From: Pleodorina starrii | Taxonomy: Eukaryota; Chlorophyta; Chlorophyceae; Chlamydomonadales; Volvocaceae | DNA length: 64,000 nucleotides | Reading direction: 5' to 3' | NCBI GenBank assembly: GCA_030267565.1 | Contig: BRXU01000003.1 | Location: 4,997,001 to 5,061,000, forward strand | Shown here: positions 28,301-41,300 of the stretch, one piece after another | How the letters are laid out: every line of letters starts with the position of its first letter | How positions within the stretch are numbered: position 1 is the stretch's first letter | Program-made: the position numbers and the translations under genes | Notes under the pieces: generated by a model | Seen by the model: the letters and a program-made list of their open reading frames with translations, nothing else | The model's database searches: none | What the model was told of the DNA's origin: nothing

Positions 28301-28779
28301 AGGGGTTATCCACGTATAGACGGAGCATAGGTGGGCCAATGAAACGATCCCGCAGCGACGTCGCCACAGTCGAGGGACGGGCAAGAGGTGTGCGGGCTCG
28401 CCTAACCGCCAACGAGAACAGATTGACCACGCGGTGCGACCGCACCCCACGTGGGACCAGGGCTGCGCACAGGCCCAGCCCGCGGGACGCACCGAATTGC
28501 GTTCCACAGCAAGTCGCCGGCCAAGCCCATGGTCAAGGCCTGCGACTCGTCATCGCAGACATCGATGTCAACGCTGCTCTGCAGGTAGACCGGCACGCCT
28601 TGCCGTATCCAGTCAATTGAATCATCAACTCCTTTGCCGGACGAGGAGCTGGCATTGGTCGCTGCCACCGGCGTCGAAGACTCCGTTCGGCTAGCGCAGA
28701 CTGCGGGCACAGGGATGGACCACTTGGCTGACCCCAGGCGGCTTGGATACATAACGGCCTGCAAGTCAAAGACCTTCAT
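25318..28779 (-). CDS. SAT: Serine O-acetyltransferase
   Basis: Transfers acetyl from acetyl-CoA to L-serine, making O-acetylserine, the carbon acceptor for cysteine synthesis. Exons: 28779-28493, 28241-28097, 27432-27220, 26906-26772, 26455-26405, 25842-25318 (stop), giving 451 aa if the ATG at 28779 is used. The N-terminal helical domain shows [28 protein letters not shown] and [20 protein letters not shown]. The left-handed beta-helix follows with [46 protein letters not shown] and [15 protein letters not shown]; the catalytic Asp/His motifs (DIHP, DHGTG) are present. After [15 protein letters not shown] there is an Ala/Gly/Asn/Ser-rich extension of about 100 residues, then KKPAPEYEI. The first ~50 residues could be an organelle-targeting segment. 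An acceptor-like site just upstream of codon 8 means another first exon is possible. The second intron begins with GC instead of GT. Confidence 0.95.
27789..27840 (-). repeat. Family A repeat, SAT intron 2
   Basis: TATCCACGTATAGGCCGGAG followed by CCCGTGAACGGTAACG and AAAGAATTC. Forward relative to SAT, but about 350 nt from the acceptor. One of the most complete copies. Confidence 0.85.
28306..28331 (-). repeat. Family A repeat, SAT intron 1
   Basis: GTTATCCACGTATAGACGGAG on the plus strand. Forward relative to SAT, about 65 nt before the acceptor at 28242, with only C-rich sequence between. Confidence 0.85.
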
Positions 28780-29321
28780 ATGGCGCCCAAGTCCGACCTT
28801 GTGGGCAGCGATGTGAGCCCACGCAGAGCCGAGCTACGCCGACCGGCGCTGACGTGCCAGCCGAGAGCTGACGTGTTTGGCCCGCTGGGCGCTGTATCCA
28901 TGAACCGGGCAGACTCATCGAGTTATGAGCTGTCCTTGCGACAGCCTTTGTTCGCGTCTTGCGCCTATTGCCTTGAACAAAGTCGCCTCCTTTGAATTCG
29001 AAGGATGTGGTAAGGGTCAGTGAAGTAAATATGCATAGATAAGCATTGCATGCAAGCTTAATTGAACAGCAAGTTGTAGTGACGGATTTTACCGGCTCCG
29101 GAGCCCGTACCGGCCGGGACCTGGTGGCCTGAAAAGTAATCGTTGCCATATTACGTGGAATTAGTAAGTTTTATCATACGACTTCACATTAATCTCTGTT
29201 GATGCTGCGGAGCGAATGTCGACGAGAGCCCGTCGGAACACTTGCCCTCGAGTAGTTGGCTCGCCACGTCGTTGATATGCTTATCACCATGTCGCAATAA
29301 GTCATCATTTTCTGAAATCTC
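28780..29321. promoter_or_regulatory. Divergent upstream region of SAT and LST8
   Basis: The 542 bp between the two start codons must contain both 5' UTRs and promoters. It is less GC-rich than the flanking genes. An A-family-like fragment (ACCGGCTCCGGAGCCCGTACC) lies near 29089-29110. I see no defined TATA box. Confidence 0.5.
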
Positions 29322-32300
29322 ATGTCGAGTGTAGTGCTGGCCACGGCCGGCTACGATCATACCATCCGCTTTTGGGAAGCCACCAGCGGCTGCTGCTATA
29401 GAACTCTCCAATATGCAGAGTCCCAAGTCAACAAATTAGAAATTACGGCGGACAAGACACGCATTGCAGCGGCTGGCAACCCACAAATTCGCGTTTTCGA
29501 TGTCAACTCCAACGACCCAAACCCTTTGCTCACATACGACGGCCATACTGGCAACGTAACCGCCGTGGGGTTCCACAAGGACGGGAAATGGATGTACTCA
29601 GGTGCGCCCGGGGAGCAACTTGCGCTTCACGTCACGTGGCAAGGGGCGGGCACGTGTGGACGAGCACCGCGGAGCTGTCTGAATTGTGCAAGCCTCACGT
29701 GGCGGACCTGGAAGCTGCCCCCTAAGGGGGACGGAAGGGCGATTCCGACAGCGGCGCGACGCCGCCAGGGGGTCAGCTGCAGCTGCAGCTCCGAAACCCC
29801 CTCCCCCTCCCCCTCACGAGACGAGACGGCCTTCTTCTGTTACTTTACCGTTCACGGGCCCCGGCCTATACATGGATAACTCCCTCCCCCTCACCACACC
29901 CCCTGCCGGGGTCCAAACCGGCCCCGCCAAGTCCAGTCGACCGGCCCTTGCCCTGCCGGGGGACTAAAAGCTTCACCCACAGCGGAAGGCGCCCTCCTCA
30001 TGTTTGCACCCATGAACCGCCACCATCCACGACCCTCGCCTCTCCCCCCACACCCGCCGCATCCCCACAGCCGCACCCGTGTGCCCTGTCTGTACCATAA
30101 GGCCCCGCGTGAGTGGCTGTGTGTGTGTGTGCGTGTGTGGCCCCGCGTGTGTGTGTCGATGTACCGTCGCCCCCCCCCTCCCCCCGTGCGACCCCCGCCA
30201 ACCCCACCCAACCTAACCCGAGTACCCAACCCGCCTCAATGGCCCACCCTGACAAGAGACATCCACCACATGTGTACGACACGGCACGCAACCCATCCTG
30301 ATCGGCGCCTTGATGAGACGAGCGCAGTGGGGGAGAGAACCCCCTCCTTCCCCTCCCCTCCCCCGGGCCGTTTTCTTTTACTCCCCATTGTTATAAAAAG
30401 GAGCATATCCCTCCCTGACCCACTGCCCCAATCCCAAAACTGAACTCCCACCTGCAATGTTCGCGCTTTGCTGTCCTGTGTCCTGTCCTGTGTCCTGTCC
30501 TGTGTGCTGTCCCTTTCAGGCGGCGAGGACGGCACGGTCCGGGTTTGGGACACTCGCTCGCAGGTGTGTCAGCGGACCTATGAGAGCCGGGCCGCAGTCA
30601 ACTCGGTGGTGCTACACCCCAACCAGGGGGAGCTCATTTCAGGTGTGGCTGTGTGGGGGGTTGGGGGTGGGTGAGTGGGTTGGGGGTGGGTGAGTGGGTG
30701 GGGGTTGGGGGTTGCGGGTGGGGATGAGTTGGGGGGAGAGGTGTTTGTTTGGAGTGTAGTGGAGGGGTGGGGCCGGGAATGCGGGTTCCGGCACGAGGCC
30801 TGGGGACGTGGTTATGTGGAGTTAAGTTGGGTTGCATGCACGAGGTGATGACAGCCGCGGGGAAGGGGGGAGCGGACAGGACCGGATGGGGCCGGATGGG
30901 GGAGGGTCTTGCGGGGGGCGGACCAGCGCCTCGCTCGGCCTCCGCTGCGTTGCGCGCGCGTGTGATTGCGTGTGTGTGTGTGTTGGGGGGGACTTTCGGG
31001 GGTGCAAGGGAGGTGGGAGGTGCAGGAGTACCGTATGTGGTACGAATGAGTTGCTTTGGGAGGGGAGGGGAGGGGAGGGGAGGGGAGGGGAGGGGAGGGG
31101 AGGGGAGGGGAGGGGAGGGGAGGGGAGGGGAGGGGAGGGGAGGGGCAGTGCTCGGGTGGTGCGCTGGAGAGCGGCTGTGGGCGGAGCAGCGGCGGCCGGC
31201 AGGAGGGTCGCGGAGGAGGCGCGGCGGCAGCGGTGGCGGAAGCGGCACCGCAAGCGGACACTCGGCTACCCACCCGGAGAGAGAGAGCGTTGGGACGCGG
31301 ACGCAGCAGCAGGCGGGATGCATGTGGAGGGAGGGCGGGAGGGAGGGTTTGGGCTGGAGGGAGGGAGGTACCTCCTCCACCACCACCCCGGCTACCACCA
31401 CCGCCGCCACCACCGGCCCTGCCCCCCCCCCGCCTCTCCCCCCCCTTGCCTCCCTCCCCTCCCGCCCAGGCGACCAGACGGGCCACATCCGCGTGTGGGA
31501 CCTCACCGCCTCCGCTTGCTCTTGCGAGCTGGTGCCCGAGATCGGCACCGCCGTGAGGGCGCTGACGGTGGCGCTGGATGGCACCATGATTGTGGCGGCA
31601 AACAACAACGGCACGTGCTATGTGTGGAGGATGATGCGGGGTGAGATGAGCTCCAGGGGGGGAGGGAGGGGTGAGCGGAGCTCCTGGGGGGGTGTGGGTG
31701 GGTGGGGAGGGGAGGAGAAGAGGGAGGGAGGGGGGGCCTGGGGCGTGGGGCTAGGAGCGAGGGAGGGAGGAAGGGAGGGAGGGAGGGTAGTGGGGTGGGG
31801 GGGTTGGGAAGGCGTAGCGGGAGGCGGGTGGTGTGTGGCTGTGTGTGAAAGGGGGGAAGGCGGCTAGAGGTGGTTGGGGGGTGGGGGAGGCGGGGATGGC
31901 GCGGGGCGCACGTAAGGGGGGTGGGGTGGGGTGGGTGGGGTGAATCAGGCGCGGTCGAGCTGCCCCTTCCCCCCTCCCCTCCGCCTCCGCCTCCCCCTCC
32001 CCCTCCCCCCTCCGCCTGGGTGCGGTCTCTCGTTACTGGCCACTCACCCCACCCACCCACACATGCACACACACACACTCCCTCTCCCTCTCTCTTCCCT
32101 TTTTTCTGATTTAATACCGTTTACGGGCTCCGGCCTAATCGTGGATAACTCCCCCCCCCCACACCTCCAACCCCGTACCTCTCTCCTCCCCCTCCCCCAG
32201 GCGCCTCCCTGACCACCCACTTCGAGCCCCTCCACAAGCTCAAGGCGCACACCAACATCATCCTCAAGTGCCTCATCTCACCCGACTGCCAACAGCTGGC

Positions 32301-33019
32301 AACCACCTCGGCGGACAAGACGGGTGAGCGGGGGAGGGGGAGGGAGCGGGGGGAGGGGCGGGGAGAGGGAGAGGCGGGAAAGGAGCAAGGATTGGAGGGG
32401 AACAGGGGGGCGCAAGGCGGAGAGGGTGGTGGAGAGGGAGGTGGTATAGGCAGCTGCACACAGCCCCACACCCAGGCCCCCCTCTCACCCCCCGCCAGTT
32501 TCCGCACCGCCGGGCTCATTCCTCCGCCGCTCTCCGCCCCTTTCATCTGTCCACACGCCCCCTCCCCGCCCGCCCTTCCTTCAGCGCACAAGGGTCGAGA
32601 ACCCCCCACCCCCAAACCCCCTCTCACCAGCCCCCTCTCACCCCCTGCCCCCTCCCTCCCATATCGCTCCTCTTTGCTCTCCCATCCTCCGCTCCCCTCA
32701 ATCCCCCTCATCCCCCACCCTCCACCCCCCACTCCACCCGTCTCCTCTGCGGTATCTTCTCCCTCCCCCGGCAGTCAAGTTGTGGAACCTGGACGGCTTC
32801 ACTCTGGATCGAACCCTGGTCGGCCACACGCGCTGGGTGTGGGACTGCGTCTTCTCGGTGGATGCCGCCTACCTGGTCACCGCCTCCTCAGATGCCACTG
32901 CGCGCCTGTGGGACCTGTCGAGTGGTGAGGCCATACGCACCTACAGCGGCCACCACAAGGCGGTGGTGTGCTGCGCGCTCAACGACTCGGCAATCGAGGG
33001 GCGGGACGCGGACGGGTGA
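29322..33019 (+). CDS. LST8: LST8, WD40 subunit of TOR complexes
   Basis: A seven-bladed beta-propeller that binds the TOR kinase domain and stabilises TOR complexes in nutrient signalling. Exons: 29322-29601, 30520-30642, 31470-31640, 32201-32323 and 32775-33019 (stop); every intron is phase 1 and the spliced protein is 313 aa, close to the usual LST8 length. It starts [20 protein letters not shown], the typical LST8 opening. Seven blade signatures are visible: IRFWEA, IRVFDV, VRVWDT, IRVWDL, CYVWRM, VKLWNL and [26 protein letters not shown] is also characteristic. Introns are 450-920 bp and low in complexity, G-rich after donors and C-rich before acceptors. Introns 1, 3 and 4 hold A- or C-family repeats and intron 1 also holds a B copy. 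Confidence 0.97.
29825..29882 (+). repeat. Family A repeat, LST8 intron 1
   Basis: Contains CCGTTCACGGGCCCCGGCC then TATACATGGATAACTCCC. Its upstream flank (GACGGCCTTCTTCTGTTAC) matches the inverse of the copy at 58449. Confidence 0.85.
30393..30425 (+). repeat. Family B repeat, LST8 intron 1
   Basis: TTGTTATAAAAAGGAGCATA followed by TCCCTCCCTGACCC. Forward, about 95 nt before the acceptor of exon 2. Confidence 0.85.
31054..31145 (+). repeat. (GGGGA)n array
   Basis: About 18 copies of GGGGA in LST8 intron 2. The G-runs could form G-quadruplexes in the transcript. Long open frames over it (poly Gly-Glu-Arg) are artefacts. Confidence 0.95.
32105..32160 (+). repeat. Family A repeat, LST8 intron 3
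   Basis: CCGTTTACGGGCTCCGGCC then TAATCGTGGATAACTCCCCC. Forward, with only C-rich sequence between it and the acceptor at 32200. Confidence 0.85.
32739..32774 (+). repeat. Family C repeat, LST8 intron 4
   Basis: CGTCTCCTCTGCGGTATCTT then CTCCCTCCCCCGGCAG, ending at the acceptor of exon 5. Confidence 0.8.
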
Positions 33020-34024
33020 AGGGCAGGCGGGGAGCGGGGAGCGGGGGGTTGGGGGGGGAGGGGGAGGAGGAGGGAGGTAGGGAGGGGGGAGGGGGGCGAG
33101 GGGTAGGAGGGGTGGTGGAAAGCGGTCTGGAGTGAGCGTGCTGGCTGGCTGGCGGGGGGGAGGGGCGTAGGGGGGAAGAAGAGCGATACGGGGGCCGAAC
33201 TGGGAAGGGAAAGAGAAGGCGGAGGAGGAAGAGGGGGAGTAGGAGTAGGAGGAGCAGGGCGTGGTCTGGGGGCGAGGTGGGGCGCGCGCTTCCCCCAGCA
33301 TCGTCGGGTCGGCGGGGAGCGGGGAGGGGTTTGGGTGGCTGACTGGCTGGCTGGGGTGGCGGCCGGCTGGTCGCTACGGCTGAGCCGCAACAGTAATGCT
33401 GTTATTATAAATATGATTACTATGAATAATTCTTGTGGTGGTGTTGGTGGTGGTGTTGGTGGTGGTGGTGGTGATGGTGTGCGGGGCTGATGGCGGGCGG
33501 GCCTCTAGTCCAGAGGCCGGGAGCCGTATATGTGTGTTTTGTCGCGCTAGGGCGGCCCACCCGCCCTTAGGCGGCTCCCGGAGGCTCCCGGAGGTTGGGC
33601 GGTGCGTCAGGTGGAGGCGGTCGAGGGCCCGGAGGGGGCGGGACGCCGCCGCCGGGGGGCCGGGGGGGCGGGGCGGCCCCGGACGACATCGGTCGCCAGT
33701 GATGCTGGTGGTGGTCGTGTGTGCGTCGCGCTGGTACGGACGGGCATCTCGCCGACAGCCGCGCCCCGCTGTGCCGCCGCGACGTTGGTTCATCGGGTCG
33801 CATCCAGTGGACCCGATTCAACAACCCGTCGGGGAGGAGTACGGCAGCCTTCGTGACGTCCGTGGTCGTCGTCGGAGACAAATATATCGTAGGAACAGGG
33901 TAGGAAGCCCCCGAAATAACAACAAGAGTGCAGTGCAGGAAGGGCCACCAGCTGTTGCTGCTGGACCGCCCGTTGGCTCACCGATACTCTCCCGAGTTCT
34001 GGAGCCCCCCTCATTGTACCAACC

Positions 34025-34056
<32 letters not shown>

Positions 34057-34176
34057 CAACACAACAACAACAATGACAACAACGATAACAGCAGCAGGGA
34101 CACACGGCAGCGGTGCACATACGGTCAGCTGACCCCTTCAACGATCCGGTCCGGAGCAGCACTGTTAATCTGTTAT

Positions 34177-34209
<33 letters not shown>

Positions 34210-35392
34210 TGAAAGAAGAAAAGGAAACAAGGGCGACAGAGGAACAGGCTCGCGCCAGCTGGGGACACCGGGACAGTCGCAATTAGCGAGGCGAGGCGAG
34301 GCGGCGTGTGATTGCCCCAGCGTTTGGGGAGGACCTCCAGGGGAGACTGGTCGGTCGGTCGGTCGATATGGCTAGGCTTAGTACCCAGTCCCCTTCCGGC
34401 TTCATTTGAAGCCGTACACATGCAGTACATGTGCAGTACAATTATGAACAGGTGGTCTTGTTCACGCGGCGGGCAGCTACCGTAGCCGGGTTCGAACGCG
34501 TGACGACAATCACACAACGGCCGAAAGCACTTCCCCCGCCCCCGCGCCGGGCCCCCCACTACGGGAATAAGTAACGCACATTGCCGTTCAGCGACCACCA
34601 CACAACACCACACAACACCACATAGGTTCGTCTCTATCAAACCAAACCAAACCAAACCAAGCCAAACCAAACCAGCGGCACTGGCAGCGGTAGGCGGTTG
34701 CACACATTGTAGGAGCCATATACCGGTATCGATATTGCGCGTATAATGCTGATAAGAGCGGATAATGCTGATCGGAGCGGGTAATACTGGTACGGTAAGA
34801 GCGGATGGGGAAATTGAGAATACCGTAAGAGACCAACCATTGATTGGAAAGACCACCGATTTAGGATGCGGGGTGGGGGTCTTGAGTGGAGCCAATCGTG
34901 CTGCTAGCTGTGAGCTGTCCCACCAGCTGGCCCGGCGGCTCCCAAGGGGCCTCCGAAGGACCAAAACCCTTTGGAGAGTCTGGAACCCCCAACTGAAACA
35001 GCAAACAGCAAACTGGATAGATAGATAGATACCGGTAGATAGATAGCAACAAACGTAGCAACAACAAGCACAACACGTAATTGGTGTGCCTGCGTCCGGT
35101 CCCTGTCGGCAAACCTCTCAGCGGCAACGCAACTTGGCAGTCAATCAAGTCGGAGGGCCGCACGCCCACCCCGTGAGAACGAACTTGGTAACGACGTGAC
35201 ACGAGACAGTTGGAACAGTTGGAATCCAACGGCCGCGCCGTACTTGTAAATGTGCTCTTTGGAGCCGTACTGTGGTACCGTACCGTCTCATGCCAGTACG
35301 ACGTCTTGTTTGCGCTTGTCGTGTAACTTGCCCTCTCCTCCGCCCCCCGTCCCCACCCCGTCCCCACCCCGCCTCGTCATGTCACGTCCTCC
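33020..35392. other. Convergent intergenic region, LST8 to armadillo gene
   Basis: No gene recognised. Holds GGT repeats (33428-33475), CAA repeats (34044-34075), CAG repeats (34178-34207), CCAAA repeats (34636-34672) and GATA repeats (35016-35047). Both 3' UTRs must lie here; no clear TGTAA signal was found close to either stop. Confidence 0.6.
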
Positions 35393-38300
35393 CTAGCGTC
35401 GCGCCAGCGCCGGGTCATCTGGGAACTCGATCCGAAGTACGGCACGTTCGTACGCCGTCAGCCGCATGGGGTTCACCACGAGGAACTGGCCGGGGGTGAT
35501 GTGTGTGGGGGGGAGGCGGACAGGACCCCCCGGGGGGGGGGGCAAGGGGGGAAGGGGGAAGGGGGGAAGGGGGAAGGGGAAAGAAAGAACCCGGGGAGTA
35601 AGGGGCGAATGAAAAAGAAGGGGCGGAGCGGGTAGACTTCCGGTTAGCCGCACACCCGGCATGTGTCAGCGCGTCAATACGCTCGCTGCGCTTCCGTGCT
35701 TTGCTTTCACGGCATTGTTCCTCCCGCGCCACCCAGACCCGGGACCCGGGCGCGTAATCCCCACTACACTGCACTGCACGGCACGGCACTGGACTTGGGT
35801 CCGACCTCGCCCACAAAGCCCATACGGCACGCTGGATATTTCCCTCCCCCCCCACCCCCACACACTCCCCCTCCGCGTCCCATCGTTGCGGCATAACCTC
35901 GTCTTTACCTCCCCTCTCCCCCCACCCTCCCCACCACCAGTGCGGACATTCCAACTCTGCCCAACCCCCCACCCCCTACACGTGGCTATACCTCTACCAC
36001 ACAAATTTCAAATAATCGGCCACGGGCTCCGCGCGGCCTATCCGTGGCTCAACCAGTCCCCCCCCCTCTCTCTCTCAAACACACACACACACACGCCCCC
36101 TCACACACACACACGGCCCCCCCCAAAACACACATGCGCCCTCACCTCCTCCGGCATGCCCGCCTCTTTGAGCGCCGGTCCGTTCTCCGCCAGCAGAGAC
36201 ACGCTGGCCAGGATCGCCTGACAGTGGTTCCGGAGCAGGTAATCACTAGCCTCGCCGTACAATCGTACAAGACTTGGTACGGCGCCCAGCTTGGCGATGC
36301 GGTACCTGCGATGGCAGAGAGGGAGGGAGGGGTGTGCAGTACTGCAGTTTAAAGTCAAGGTCGAGTGTGACCCATGGGTCATGCCGTCCTCCTATCGTCC
36401 TATGGCAGATCCGCCTGGCGTGTCCGTCAAGGTCGAGTGTGATCCGGTAGAGCCCTAGTAGGGCCAGCAGCTGGCTCTTCGTGCAGTGCAGCGCAGATGG
36501 ACGAGCAGGGCAGCAGTGGCGACACACACCCCGACCAGGCCCAACTGCACACGGAAGTCAACTAGGCGACAGGAACGAGCGAGCGGAGCGAGCGAGCGAG
36601 CCCGGCGGGGAGGAAGGCTCAGAACCAAACCCGCGACCGCGACCGCGCGGCGGGGCGTTTGCGGTGCAGATGCAGTGCGGTGCAGTGCGGCCCTGTGCGG
36701 CCCACCCCACCCCAGCCCACCGGGTGATGTTGTGCAGCGACAGGAACTTGAGCAGACCCTGGAAGGCAGGGAGGGAGGGAGGGGGCGGGGTGGGGGTGGG
36801 GACGGGGGTGGGGGTGGGAGTTTGGGGGAAAAACGAGTCCAAGAAGAACGGGACGATACGGTAGGCAAAGCGGATTGGAAAGGGGGTTACCTACGGATAG
36901 GACCAGGGGGGGGTTGTATCCGTGGATAACAGAAGAGGAATACGGACAGTGAAATATACACAACATAGGTATCACCCACAGCCACAGCCACAGCCAACCG
37001 CACCCGCAGCCACCCACCCCCCACCCACCCATCCCCACCCACCCACCCACCAGCAGCCGCGCCAGCCCCGCCATCTGTTCGGTCGTCAGCCCCAGTCCCT
37101 TCTTCTTGCCCTTCTTGGCCGCACCGGAGCCTGACACGGACCAATACACCAAGAGGAGGGGCAGGAGGAGGAGGGGCAGGAGGAGGAGGGGCAGGAGGAG
37201 GAGGGGCAGGGGGGGGTAAAATAGAAGATACGGTACCGCAGCGAAGGAGGAGGAGGGGGAGGAGGGGGAGGAGGAGGAGGAGCCCACGGGGGCCAGGGCG
37301 GCAACACATCGGCAAGGACGGGGGATGTGACGGTGCGGCAGCCAAGCACGAACAGGGACCAGCAGCCAAGGTAGCGGGCAGAGGGCCGCGGGCCGTGGGC
37401 AGCAGGGGTGGGGGCTTACGGGGTGCTTGCGGGGCCCCAGCCTGCGCCTGCGCCTGGCGGCGAGGGCGCGGGCGAGGGCGCGGGCGCGGGCGAGGAGAAG
37501 CAACGGCACGGAATCCTAAACACAGCCCAATCCAAGAAAGCCTCTCCTCCGCGGCCCCCCCTCTCCCCCCCGCCGGGTTCCTCCGATGATGCGGCTCTCC
37601 CTTCTCAACACCCCCAGCGTAGCCTTCCCTCCCCTCTCCTACATCCCTCCGCTGCGGTTACGTCCTTATAACACCACCGACCGGTGACGGTGCGTCCCAC
37701 CCCCCGACCCCCCACCCCCCGGCCATAGCCCCCGGCCCGCTGCTCGCATACGCGCAAGCGCACGCGCCCCCTCACCTTCCGGCCCCTTGGCCACTGCCCC
37801 CCTGAGCTGCGCCACGACTCGGTGGGAGGCCAACCGCAGCTCAGCATCCACCTGACACGAGGGGCGCTGAGGGAGGGAACGGGTTGTGGGAGGGAGGAGG
37901 AGGGGGGGAGGAGGGGAAGAGACGGGGAGGGGAGGGGGCGGCCTGAGTGCAATGCGACGTTAGCGCTGGCCGCACTGGGCGGGAAGGGGTTATACATGTG
38001 TGATGCGGAGGTGGACGGGTGGTATTGGTTGCAGCCACCAGGGGGGGGGCACCAAGGGAGGCAACGGCAACGAACGCTACACCGGCCAACCAACCAACCA
38101 ACCAACCGACCAACCAACCGAGCAGCCTAACGCACCTAATCCAACGCAACGGTAAGGGCAACGGAAAACCACCAACCAACGCAACACGCCCCCCGTACCG
38201 TTGGTCGTACTCACCTGCATGACGACCTGCGCCAGACAGGCCGCCGCTCGGGAGGCCACTTCCAGCCCCGGCAGCATGAACCAGCGCAGACCCGAACGAT

Positions 38301-41300
38301 TGGACGCCAGGTCGCCGGCCGACGGTAGCGGCGGCGGAAGCGGCGGCGGCGCCGCCGCCGCTGACGTCACGGCGCCGCTGGCTCTCGCGGTGACGGCGCC
38401 GTCGGCGGCGGCAGCGGCGGCGCCGCCGTCGGCGGCCGCCAGGCTGCCGCTCTCGGACGCAAGGACCTGCATCGGGGAGCGGCAACAGCCAACATGCCGT
38501 AAGTGTACGTCACACGGTGTGCAGTATGGCACCCTTATGGGTTATGGCAGGGAGCCATGGTGCCCCTCCCCCAGGGCTGGGAACGTGCAGACCTGATCAA
38601 CCAATTTTACAACCACCGCCACAGTCTATAACCCCCATGGCTAGGATTACGGATGGGGTGGGGTGGGATGGGGCCGCCGCCCTGTGCATGGTCGCGCGCC
38701 CCTACCCACCCCCCACCACCCTCCACCCCTCCACTGCCGTCCGACAAGGCCTGCAGGTCTGCAGCTGACGTCGCTGTGCCCACCTCGGTGTTCGGTCCTT
38801 GTGCCCCCCTGGGTCGGCCCCGCCCGAGCGCACCCTCCCCACTTCTTTGTATCCTCCCCACTGGACCTCCCCGCCCCGCCCCTCCCTGGACCACCCTGGA
38901 TCACCCTGGAGCTCCTCCTCCTGCTGCTGCTGCTGCTTCAACCGCCGTCAACCGCTGCTGCTGCCACCCCCCTCCCCCCGAGCTCCTCAAACACGCTTCC
39001 AAGTTGGGTGACCCAACCCAACTCAACCCGGAACCAACTTCGGACCCAAAGCCTATACCCCCCTACCCCCCTAAAACCCAAGCCGGACCCAAACCCTACA
39101 ACCCAACCCGGACTCAGACCCCAGCCCAACGCACCACCGCGGCGGCCGCCGCCGCCGTGGCCGAGACCCTGGCCCCCCGCGAGATGGAGGGCAGCAGCAG
39201 CGGCACCGGCTGCGGCGACGGCAGGTCCGCCTCCGCCGCGGCGGCGGCTGCGACTGCGGAGGGCGCGTGTGCCGCCAGTCCGGGTATGATGAGCGGCAGG
39301 TGCACGGAGCCCCGCTGGGAGACACCGCCCAGGTGGCTGGCCAGGGAGCGGTGGCTGTCCAGGAAGGGTAAAAAGAAGATACCGCAGCGGAGACGGAGGG
39401 GGGAGGGGGCAGGGGGGTGGGGATTGGGGATTGGGTTGGTTCGGGGAGGAGGAAGGGGGGCCCGGAGGCTGGAACGGAGACAACAGAAGTGGGGAGCAGA
39501 TGCAGCAGCAGGAGTGACGGGAGTGACGGGAGTGACGGGGGAGCAGCAGCAGCGGCAGCAGCAGCGGAAAGAGCAGAGCCACCCCCACCCCCACCATCAC
39601 CCCCACCAGCCACGGCAGGAGCGAGCGATAGGAAGGTCGGGAGCCCCCGATTTGGGGTCGGTGGGCCGATGGGGGCGCGGCGGTCGCGACAGGGGAGGCA
39701 TCCGCGGCGCAGGCGGCAGCAGCTGGCAGTCAGCTGGCAGTCAGCGGCGGCAGCGGCGGGTGATGGGCTGATGGCCGGTTGCGCTCTTTGCCCCTCGCAG
39801 GAGGGGGAGGCGGGGCCCGAGCACACACGCATGTACATACACACACGCATGTACACACACGCATGTACATACACACACGCATGTACACACACGCATGTAC
39901 ATACACACACGCATGTACACACACGCATGTACATACACACACGCATGTACACACACGCATGTACATACACACACGCATGTACACACACGCATGTACATAC
40001 ACACACGCATGTACATACACGCATGTACACACACGGTCAACGGCCACATTCAGTGTGTGCAGCACGCAGGGATGGGTATGGAGGGAGAGGGAGGGGTCGT
40101 GGAGTGAGGGGATGAAGGGGCTTTAGGGGTGAGGGAGGGAACTTAGGGCGTCGAGGCAGGGAGGCGTGAGAGGAGGGGATGAGGGGGGGTTCCTTTGGGT
40201 CCGAGAGGACTTAGGGTGCAGAGACCGCCGCGGGCTGCCTTTTGTAGGCGAGGGAGGCTTTAGGGAGCGGGTATAGCGAGAGTGAGGCGAGTTGGCGAGG
40301 TGCCGCCTAGTGCGAACTATAGCCCCGTCACCTAGCCCGCTGCCGCAAGGCCCGCGCCCGACCTCCTGCCGCCTCGAGGCCAAGCGGAGCTCTGGAGCTC
40401 GGCCTCTAGGGGCCACCCCCCGGCCTCTCCGGGGCCGTCGTAGTAGGAGTAGTAGCAGGGGTAGGACGCGCGCTGTCTTGGGTTCTCCTTTGGTGCTGAC
40501 CGCCCACGAGCCGGACCAAGCTCGGGGCAGGTTCTCAGCGCTTTGTTTTCGCGCCTAGAGGAGCACCGCCAGCCGGTAGCAGGCCGGCCGGGCGCCCCGG
40601 CGCTGCAAGGACTTCAGGGCGGGCAGGACAGCGCGGGCGCCGCGTAGCGCGCCGGCGCGACTGCTGTTTGTGCGGACGAAGGGCCCAGCTGCCGTATATG
40701 GCAGGCTGTGAGCTCAAGCCTTTGGGGAGCCGCTGCGCCGTACACCCGTATATGGGGTGTACGACGCAGCCAGCTCCGCGTCGAGCAGGAGGGGGTAGCG
40801 GCCCCTCACGCCCTTCTCCCACCGCAAGGGGGAGAGTGCTTAGGCGGTCTTTCCGTCGGGGCTGGGTTAGCAGCCCCTGGCCAGCGTCAGGGCCCGGTCA
40901 GATACTGTAACGACACACACGCATGTACATACACGCATGTACATACACACACGCGTACACCGGCGTAGCTCAAGTTGGTAGAGCACCGGGTTAGTAACCG
41001 GCGGATCTGGAGTTCGATCCCCAGAGTCGGCACTAACACAACCGGAAGACGTGGGATCGTACCCCACCGCTGGTCCCCCGGGTGAAAGAGATCGGGGTGT
41101 CGAAGGCTGGAGACAATGGTGTCCTCTGGTGCGCGGGGCGGCTGGAGTGGGATGCCTTCAAGAAGACTACAACGCTGCCGCAGAGCAGTGGTGGAGGAAT
41201 GAGTCTGCATAGGGCTTGGACCAGACTGCATAGCAGGTGGTGGTTGGATAACTAAGATCGGGCGGCGGCAGGCTTCCGAAGGATATAGGAGGTGGCAATG

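Noticed and set aside
30634..32078. Long frames on both strands inside LST8 introns
   Set aside because: They arise from GGGGA and C-rich low-complexity sequence and conflict with the clean LST8 exon chain.
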